A stretch of 8,962 nt of DNA from an uncultured Spirochaetaceae bacterium. GTDB taxonomy: Bacteria; Spirochaetota; Spirochaetia; SZUA-6; Bin103. Under the pieces are notes generated by a model that saw nothing but the letters and a program-made list of their open reading frames with translations, made no database searches and had not been told where the DNA came from. This document shows positions 1-4,500 of this stretch, piece after piece; within the stretch, counting starts at the first letter, position 1; each line of letters starts with the position of its first letter. Made by a program: the position numbers and the translations under genes. The stretch spans positions 1-8,962 of the forward strand of contig CAJWOB010000080.1 in assembly GCA_913043885.1 (NCBI GenBank). Direction: 5' to 3'.

Positions 1-38
1 AAACCCCGTTCACCGGCAGGCCTTGGAAGCGGCCCCAT

Positions 39-191
39 TCACCTGGGACTAAATACACATAATCGACGTGTATTGGCCCCGCCGACGGCGACATGAGCCC
101 CTTCAGCGTGAAACGCCCGACAAGCTGCCGCGCCGATGCCTCTGGCCCCACCGGTCACCAGCACTCTTTGGGCTTCGAATCTAGGCCCCAT
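39..191 (-). pseudogene. Truncated short-chain dehydrogenase/reductase (SDR) N-terminus
   Basis: Reading leftwards from an ATG at 191, the first 50 codons give a classical Rossmann-fold start: a short strand (VLVTGG), the NAD(P)-binding TGxxxGIG motif at residues 13-20 (TGGARGIG), the following helix and a second strand (HVAV, residues 33-36). This is typical of FabG-like NAD(P)-dependent oxidoreductases, which are normally about 250 residues. The similarity ends near residue 44, and the frame stops at TGA (39-41). A neighbouring frame stays open to base 1 but does not look like SDR sequence. The break lies inside an inverted repeat (52-74). It may be a genuine gene remnant, a frameshift, or a chimeric join at a contig edge. 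The SDR identity of the N-terminus is well supported; the cause of truncation is not known. It is divergent from the thioredoxin gene. Confidence 0.6.
52..74. repeat. 7-bp inverted repeat at the SDR break point
   Basis: AATACAC (52-58) and GTGTATT (68-74) are perfect reverse complements separated by 9 bases. The repeat is AT-rich compared with its surroundings. It coincides with the point where the SDR reading frame stops resembling its family. It could be a recombination or insertion scar, or an amplification/assembly artefact. Confidence 0.5.
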
Positions 192-310
192 CTCTTTTAG
201 AATTAGCTCCTGCTTGGGCTGAACACTATAGAATCAGCAACCCGTTTTTTGTTTACGATGCCGGCCATGCCGAAGAACCGCATCATAGACCACTGCTCGA
301 GAGCGAAATC
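192..310. promoter_or_regulatory. Divergent intergenic region between SDR remnant and thioredoxin
   Basis: These 119 bases separate two divergent reading frames and are more AT-rich than the flanks, with a T-run at 245-250. On the plus strand, TAGAAT (229-234, overlapping TATAGA 227-232) is a fair -10 hexamer, but I find no matching -35 at 16-18 bp. On the minus strand, TATAGT overlaps the same bases, again without a good -35. Promoters for both sides are expected here, but I cannot place them firmly. Confidence 0.4.
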
Positions 311-649
311 ATGACAGACTCTACACCGAGCTTCGATGTCGATGAAGCCACTTTTCACGAAGCGGTGATCAACCGCTCGTATCAGACACCGGTGCTGGTG
401 GATTTCTGGGCCGAGTGGTGTATGCCGTGTCGCATGATTGCACCGGTGCTCGAGGACATGGCCCAGGACTACGCTGGCAAGCTGAAGATAGCCAAGCTCA
501 ACGTCGACCACGTGAGCGATGTCGCGCAGAAGTACGAGGTGTTCAGCATCCCCACGCTACTCCTATTCAAGGGAGGAGAGGTGGTTGGCAAGCAGGTCGG
601 CGCCGTGCCGCGCGAGACCATCGAGGGCCTGATCCAGGGTCACGTCTAG
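311..649 (+). CDS. Thioredoxin with CMPC active site
   Basis: A 112-residue single-domain thioredoxin, close to the usual 105-110, and cytoplasmic because it has no signal peptide. It would reduce protein disulfides and be recycled by thioredoxin reductase. The active site is WCMPC (W36, C37, C40), preceded by the buried-Asp motif VDFWAEW (D31). The cis-proline loop is SIPT (P81), followed by the LLLFKGGE strand-turn and a C-terminal helix. The CxxC dipeptide is Met-Pro, not the canonical Gly-Pro, which may shift the redox potential. The ATG at 311 is the natural start, with only a weak purine-rich stretch (GAGAG) upstream. The gene stands alone: its upstream neighbour is divergent, and the lamin-tail lipoprotein converges on it 47 bases downstream. 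No trxB is in view, so the symbol is left empty because several paralogues are usual. Confidence 0.95.
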   Translation: MTDSTPSFDVDEATFHEAVINRSYQTPVLVDFWAEWCMPCRMIAPVLEDMAQDYAGKLKIAKLNVDHVSDVAQKYEVFSIPTLLLFKGGEVVGKQVGAVPRETIEGLIQGHV

Positions 650-696
650 CGGCGGCCGCTACGACCGCCCGCGCATCCGAGTGGCGCCGACCGCGC
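650..696. other. Convergent gap with weak inverted repeats
   Basis: This gap lies between the thioredoxin stop and the convergent lipoprotein stop. It contains a near-palindrome AGCGGCGGCCGCT at 648-660. Its bases 661-669 (ACGACCGCC) are the exact reverse complement of 711-719, with a 41-base loop. There is no T-run on either strand, so a classical intrinsic terminator is not supported. Confidence 0.3.
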
Positions 697-1704
697 TCAG
701 TTCGGCTGGTGGCGGTCGTCGCTGTTCGCAGCGCCAAAGCTGGCGCCGCGGGTTGGCACCGTATGCCTATCCGCGGCGCTGTCGGTATCCGCCGCGTCGG
801 CCCCCCTGCCCATCGATCTCGTCGATGTGGTGAACGCAGAGCTGACGGCGTCCTCGGGCGTCGCCAGATCGCCGTTGGTTCGCCACTGGCCGCGGGCGAT
901 CGCCGCATCTACCCGCTTCATGACCGTCCGCGTGCCGAAGCCGCGGTAGCGTTCGTCCGAGGACGAGGTGCGGTTGCTGTAGAGCACCGCGTCGAGCAGC
1001 TCCCCCTCGGGATGGCTGGCTAGGGTAACGACGCCGTTGTTGCCCGACAGCCCGCTGCCGGACTCCAACCACAGGTCCCACGCCCCGGCGATGGCAAGGG
1101 GGTGCGCCGACTCGTCCGGGCTGGTCGTCTCGTCCTCGCCGAGTCCGCTGTCGGTGGCATGAACGACGATGAACTGGCCGGCAAGCACCTCGATCGGTGG
1201 CATGACAACGCGATCGCCGAAGTTGCCGGGTACGCCGTCGAAGACAGTGATGCCGCCGAGGTTGCCGGCGGTAACCGCCAGCAGCTCGACGGCGTCCGGT
1301 CTGGTCGCGCTCCCCTGCGTGGTCAGCTCGTTGATCAGCAGTGTCGGCGGTCGCGGGTTGTGGCCCCAGAAGGCGGTGACGAACCAGGTGGTATTGCCGG
1401 TGGCGTCCCGCGCCGTCGCCGACAGGCGGTAGGGCGCGCCAGGGCGTTGAGGGCCGGCAACCACCTCGACGGTCTCGCCTGGCGTTGCCGCCACCTGGCC
1501 CAGCTCCGGCTCGATGCGGAGGTGGTCAGGGTCGAGCTCCACCCACTCGTTGAAGGTAAGTGACACGACCGCTTCCGCGGTGGCGGCGGTCGACAGCAGC
1601 GTCGGCGGACGAAGGTCGACCTCCTCCAATAGACCCTGTGAAAGCGGTTGGCAGCCGGCGACGGCCAGTGCGCCAACTATCAGCGTCGTCTGGGACAACC
1701 ACAT
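697..1704 (-). CDS. Lamin-tail-domain lipoprotein with Ig-like module
   Basis: A 335-residue exported protein. The N-terminus is a lipoprotein signal peptide with lipobox AVAGC, giving an acylated Cys18. Residues ~32-112 look like a bacterial Ig-like (SbsA/Big) sandwich: PPT opening, LTFNEWVELDP strand, and a YRLSATARDATGN end. Residues ~120-250 resemble a lamin tail domain: LLINEL, DAVELLA, LAGQFIVVHA, GVVTLAS and DAVLYSN strands. The C-terminal segment (STRSMGR, then DTDSAADRHTVPTRGASFG) matches how many bacterial lamin-tail proteins end, so the protein appears complete. Known members are cell-surface or secreted; their substrates are mostly unknown and several sit beside nucleases, but no nuclease motif is present here. 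It is monocistronic in this window, convergent with thioredoxin and divergent from the Crp-type regulator across 75 bases. The start is chosen from the signal peptide. Confidence 0.85.
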   Translation of the reverse strand: MWLSQTTLIVGALAVAGCQPLSQGLLEEVDLRPPTLLSTAATAEAVVSLTFNEWVELDPDHLRIEPELGQVAATPGETVEVVAGPQRPGAPYRLSATARDATGNTTWFVTAFWGHNPRPPTLLINELTTQGSATRPDAVELLAVTAGNLGGITVFDGVPGNFGDRVVMPPIEVLAGQFIVVHATDSGLGEDETTSPDESAHPLAIAGAWDLWLESGSGLSGNNGVVTLASHPEGELLDAVLYSNRTSSSDERYRGFGTRTVMKRVDAAIARGQWRTNGDLATPEDAVSSAFTTSTRSMGRGADAADTDSAADRHTVPTRGASFGAANSDDRHQPN

Positions 1705-1764
1705 GACCCCATTGACAGTGGCTGCATCGCTGTTACTTCCACATCGCCGCCGACACGGGGACGG

Positions 1765-1770
1765 TATACT
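1765..1770 (+). promoter_or_regulatory. -10 box (TATACT) just upstream of the Crp-type gene
   Basis: TATACT matches the -10 consensus at five of six positions. It ends nine bases before the ATG at 1780. No good -35 lies at 16-18 bp spacing. A TTGACA at 1712-1717 is too far from this box and has no good -10 of its own. If the box is used, transcription would begin about 2-4 bases before the ATG, giving a near-leaderless mRNA, in keeping with the missing Shine-Dalgarno. Confidence 0.4.
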
Positions 1771-1779
1771 CAGCGTTCT

Positions 1780-2406
1780 ATGGCCGGTGATTCCCAGCTA
1801 TTCGAGCGCTTCGGCAAGACCTTCGCCCCGCAGGAAGTGATCTTCGACGAGGGCAGCGACGGCGAGCAGATGTTCATCATCCAGTCCGGCCGCGTACAGA
1901 TCGTAAAGCGGTTTGCGGGTCACAATCACACACTCGCCATGCTCGAAAGCGGCGACTTCTTCGGCGAGATGGCAATCGTCAATCGCGTGCAGCGTACCGC
2001 GACTGCCATCGCGGTGGCCGAGACCTCGCTACTGGCCGTGGACCGCGACGGATTTCTGGCCATGATCCGCAAGAACGCGGAGATCGCGCTGAACGTGATC
2101 GACAAGCTGTGCCGAAGGCTGCAGAACAACCACCAGCAGATGCAGCACTTTGCCAGGCAGGACGGCGACGCCTCCATCGCGCTGCACCTCAAGGCGGCAC
2201 ACGAGGAGGCGGAGGCCGACGGTGCCGTGCTGTCGACCACCGTCGACGAGATTTCGCTGTCGCTCGAGCTGCCCAAGGAGGAGGTGGCGGCCAAGCTCGA
2301 CGAGTACGTTGCCTCAGGGATACTGCGCTCCGATACCCCCGGCAGCGTCACCCTCGCAGACCCGCCGCGCTTGCAGCAGATAATCGACGGCCGGCCGACT
2401 GCCTAG
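1780..2406 (+). CDS. Crp/Fnr-type cyclic-nucleotide-binding transcription regulator
   Basis: A 208-residue protein with the full Crp architecture. Residues ~5-100 form the cNMP-binding beta-roll (VIFDEGSDGEQMFIIQSGRV). The phosphate-binding cassette FGEMAIVNRVQRTATAIA spans residues 61-78 and keeps the Gly-Glu (62-63) and Arg-Thr-Ala (72-74) that contact the cyclic phosphate in true cNMP binders. Residues ~100-125 are the dimerisation helix. Residues ~130-185 hold a winged-helix domain, with the HTH around LSTTVDEISLSLELPKEEVAAKLDEY and a wing at GILRSDTPGSVTL. There is no Fnr-like cysteine cluster; Cys111 is the only cysteine. The frame is open upstream to 1648, but that extension has no family resemblance and runs antisense to the neighbouring lipoprotein, so ATG 1780 is chosen. 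It heads a three-gene unit with two exported proteins, which it may control. Confidence 0.9.
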   Translation: MAGDSQLFERFGKTFAPQEVIFDEGSDGEQMFIIQSGRVQIVKRFAGHNHTLAMLESGDFFGEMAIVNRVQRTATAIAVAETSLLAVDRDGFLAMIRKNAEIALNVIDKLCRRLQNNHQQMQHFARQDGDASIALHLKAAHEEAEADGAVLSTTVDEISLSLELPKEEVAAKLDEYVASGILRSDTPGSVTLADPPRLQQIIDGRPTA

Positions 2407-2884
2407 CAGTAGCGCGGCCCGCGTCGGGCTCCTGGCCACGCTACTGGCCGCGGCCACTGGGGTTGCCGCGGAGCCCATAGCGCTGCTGCTGTCGGGTCCG
2501 GAGCCCCGCGTCGGGGTGCCTGCGCTCGGCCCAAACACCGTCCCGAGCCATACCGCCCGCTACGAGTTCGGTGAGCACGAGGTACTCGTCAGCTACGCGG
2601 CTACGCCGCTGCCTGTCCCCGACGAGTGGCAGGAGCTGCGCTGCAGCGGCCGCACCCTGCACGTCTCGTCGCCGGTGGCGCCCTTCGCGGTACTGGTGCT
2701 GGACGCCGACCCGCTGCCCCTGGTGCTGTTCGAGTTCCCGCCCGGCGCGTCCGCCGCCGTCGAGAGCTGGTGTCCGTTTGCCGCACAGGTAGTGGAGCGC
2801 TTCGTCTACTTTCAGGGCTTCGTGGAGCAGAGTGCGGACCTAGCCTTCCCCGCCGTTATCGAGCTCTCAGCGCCGGCCCCGTAG
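2399..2884 (+). CDS. Small secreted protein of unknown family, probable CTG start
   Basis: I do not recognise the family. The frame is open from 2384, just after an in-frame TAA at 2381-2383. From the CTG at 2399 it encodes 161 residues starting with a clear signal peptide: Ser-rich n-region with Arg8, hydrophobic core GLLATLLAAATGV and cleavage after VAA (~24). The first in-frame ATG/GTG/TTG is GTG 2516, which would remove the whole signal sequence. A noncanonical start at CTG 2399 is therefore inferred, overlapping the regulator's stop by eight bases and suggesting translational coupling. The mature part (~137 residues) is rich in beta-type segments (EVLVSYAATPLPV, FAVLVLDADPLPLVLFEF) and has two cysteines (C82, C125) that could form a periplasmic disulfide. 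The vWA gene follows after 17 bases, so the two exported proteins are likely made together. Confidence 0.7.
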   Translation: MPSSSAARVGLLATLLAAATGVAAEPIALLLSGPEPRVGVPALGPNTVPSHTARYEFGEHEVLVSYAATPLPVPDEWQELRCSGRTLHVSSPVAPFAVLVLDADPLPLVLFEFPPGASAAVESWCPFAAQVVERFVYFQGFVEQSADLAFPAVIELSAPAP

Positions 2885-2901
2885 CGACCGATCTAGATAG
2901 T

Positions 2902-4020
2902 ATGAGTGGCTGCCAGCGGAGACGGGGCGCAGCGCTGCTGATGTGGGGCATGTTGGTGGCACTACCGGTGACTGCCGCCGACCCACCGCCGCCATTGTCT
3001 TCCACCGACATCCTCATCGAGGAGCGCGAGGGCGGCTTCCACGTGTGGGTGCGAGCCGCCGAGCACACCGGCTCGGTGCTGCTGACCGAGTCGTCCGCCG
3101 ATCCCGAGCAACGACTGCACTCGTACGCGCTCCGGTCGGCGCTGCCCAACAGCGTCAGCGCCGGGGAGATCCGCCTGCTGGAAGGCGAACCGCTTCCCGC
3201 CGCGCTCAACTCGATAGTGGATTCGACCCCCGAGCCGCACGAGGCATTGGCGGACGCCTTCCATCTGTTCGTTCCCTACGAGGTGCAGTACGGCTACAGC
3301 TGGACCCGCAGCGGCTCGATTACGGTAGGAGACGGCACCTACCTCAATGTCCGTGCCTTTGCGCTGCCCCACGCGGACTATCGCGGTCGGTATCGCGACA
3401 ACCCGTTTCTGCTGCGGGTGGTGCAGCGGGCGGTCACTTTGCCCGACGACGACGCCGCCGCTGCCTTCGCGGATATCGCCCAGAACAACTGCGGCCACGC
3501 GTTGGCCAGCACCGGCGAAGCCGATCTGTTGGTTCAGATGGACGGCCTCCTGGCCACCTTTCAGGGACGCGCTCTGGATCTGGTGCTAGCCTTGGATACC
3601 ACCAAGAGTATGGAGAACGACATGCCGTTCCTGCGTAGGGAGCTGGTCGAGTTTGTAGCCGAGCATGCTGCACGCTTCGACACCTCGCGGGTGGGGGTCC
3701 TGCTCTACCGCGACTACGCCGAGACCTATCTGACCCGCGCGGTGCCATTCGCGGCCGGTACGCGTGCCCTCCAGGCGGCGCTGGATCGGATCGACGTGGC
3801 CGGCGGTCGGGATATCCCGGAGGCGGTCTACGAAGCGCTCGACGCTGGCGTGGCGGGCTACGACTGGCAGGCCGACTCCCGCCACCTGGTGCTAGTGGGG
3901 GACGCACCCCCCCATCCGAAGGCCCGCGGTGAGGTTACCAGGGAGTCGGTGTTCGCCGCCGCACAGGCTATCGACCTGTGCGTCCACACGATTATCGTCG
4001 CGGAAGACGAAACCGTCTAG
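2902..4020 (+). CDS. Secreted von Willebrand factor A (vWA) domain protein
   Basis: A 372-residue exported protein with no lipobox. The signal peptide has an RRR n-region (6-8), a hydrophobic core and likely cleavage after TAA near residue 26. Residues ~30-225 form an N-terminal beta-rich domain I cannot name (VQYGYSWTRSGSI, DGTYLNVRAFALPHADY). Residues ~225-372 are a vWA domain: LDLVLALDTTKSM carries the MIDAS motif in the variant form DxTxS (D232, T234, S236), then YRDY (269-272), GGRDIPEA (D304) and VGDAPPH (332-338). The YRDY, GGxDxPEA and GDAPPH combination is that of a bacterial/protist vWA subfamily, expected to bind a divalent metal and a protein ligand. The frame is open upstream to 2626, but ATG 2902 gives the signal peptide and follows the previous stop by 17 bases. 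It is the last gene of the regulator cassette; the next gene is convergent 14 bases away. Confidence 0.88.
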   Translation: MSGCQRRRGAALLMWGMLVALPVTAADPPPPLSSTDILIEEREGGFHVWVRAAEHTGSVLLTESSADPEQRLHSYALRSALPNSVSAGEIRLLEGEPLPAALNSIVDSTPEPHEALADAFHLFVPYEVQYGYSWTRSGSITVGDGTYLNVRAFALPHADYRGRYRDNPFLLRVVQRAVTLPDDDAAAAFADIAQNNCGHALASTGEADLLVQMDGLLATFQGRALDLVLALDTTKSMENDMPFLRRELVEFVAEHAARFDTSRVGVLLYRDYAETYLTRAVPFAAGTRALQAALDRIDVAGGRDIPEAVYEALDAGVAGYDWQADSRHLVLVGDAPPHPKARGEVTRESVFAAAQAIDLCVHTIIVAEDETV

Positions 4021-4034
4021 ATGCCTCGCGTCGG

Positions 4035-4436
4035 CTAGCCGCTGTCCGTATCTGCCGGGGGCGACGTGCGCAGCTCCACCAGTACCCGTCGCGCCAGAGT
4101 CTCGGGACCCCGCGGCCACGCTGCGGCGTCCGGTTCCGTATAGCGCGCCAGCAGTGCCTCGAGCTGCTCGATGGCCAGGTCGTCGTCGCCAAGCTTGTGG
4201 TGGAGGAAGGCAATCTCGTAATCCGCCCACGCCAGCCGCGCCACCTCGTTGCCACTCGCCGCGAATCGTGCGCGGAACTCCTCGTAGTAGGCGAGCGCGG
4301 CGCGATAGTTTCGGCTGCTGCTTGTATCCTGCGCACGTTGGAAGAACTCGGCCGGGGAGAGGTCGTCGGGTATGTCGGGCAGTGTCTGGCAAGCGGTGAG
4401 CGCGACGAGGAGGGCCACCACCGAGCCGCGTACCAT
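4035..4436 (-). CDS. Small TPR lipoprotein
   Basis: A 133-residue lipoprotein if started at ATG 4436: an Arg-containing n-region, core VVALLVAL and lipobox LTAC with Cys16. Residues ~27-100 contain about two TPR-like helical hairpins (LSPAEFFQRAQ, NYRAALAYYEEFRARF, ARLAWADYEIAFLHHKLGD, DLAIEQLEALLARY), similar in style to BamD/YbgF-type periplasmic scaffold proteins but much shorter. The frame is open to a GTG at 4499, one base after the upstream gene's stop, which would add 21 residues before the signal peptide. Neither start has a Shine-Dalgarno; the shorter form has the more normal n-region. It lies immediately downstream of the propeller/glycoside hydrolase gene and is surely co-transcribed with it, so a role as an envelope partner of that protein is a reasonable inference. 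Binding partner unknown. Confidence 0.8.
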   Translation of the reverse strand: MVRGSVVALLVALTACQTLPDIPDDLSPAEFFQRAQDTSSSRNYRAALAYYEEFRARFAASGNEVARLAWADYEIAFLHHKLGDDDLAIEQLEALLARYTEPDAAAWPRGPETLARRVLVELRTSPPADTDSG

Positions 4437-4500
4437 CAACGAGAAGGGCGCTGCTACCGCGCGCCGCTGCACCCCTGGGCCGACATTCACCGGATGCACG

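Noticed and set aside
415..1023. 202-codon plus-strand frame overlapping thioredoxin and the lipoprotein 3' end
   Set aside because: Arg/Ala-rich out-of-frame translation across two well-supported genes on opposite strands.
1267..1279. GGCGGTAACCGCC inverted repeat inside the lamin-tail lipoprotein gene
   Set aside because: A one-base loop cannot form a hairpin, it lies mid-gene, and such short GC palindromes are expected in this composition.
1712..1717. TTGACA as a -35 box for the Crp-type gene
   Set aside because: No acceptable -10 lies at 15-19 bp, and the good TATACT is 47 bases downstream of it.
1648..1779. 44-codon upstream extension of the Crp-type gene
   Set aside because: The added residues do not match the family and overlap the 5' end of the divergent lipoprotein; ATG 1780 aligns with the usual Crp N-terminus.
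4032..4041. Palindrome CGGCTAGCCG in the convergent gap as a bidirectional terminator
   Set aside because: It has no loop and no T-run on either side, and half of it is coding sequence and stop codon of the small TPR lipoprotein.
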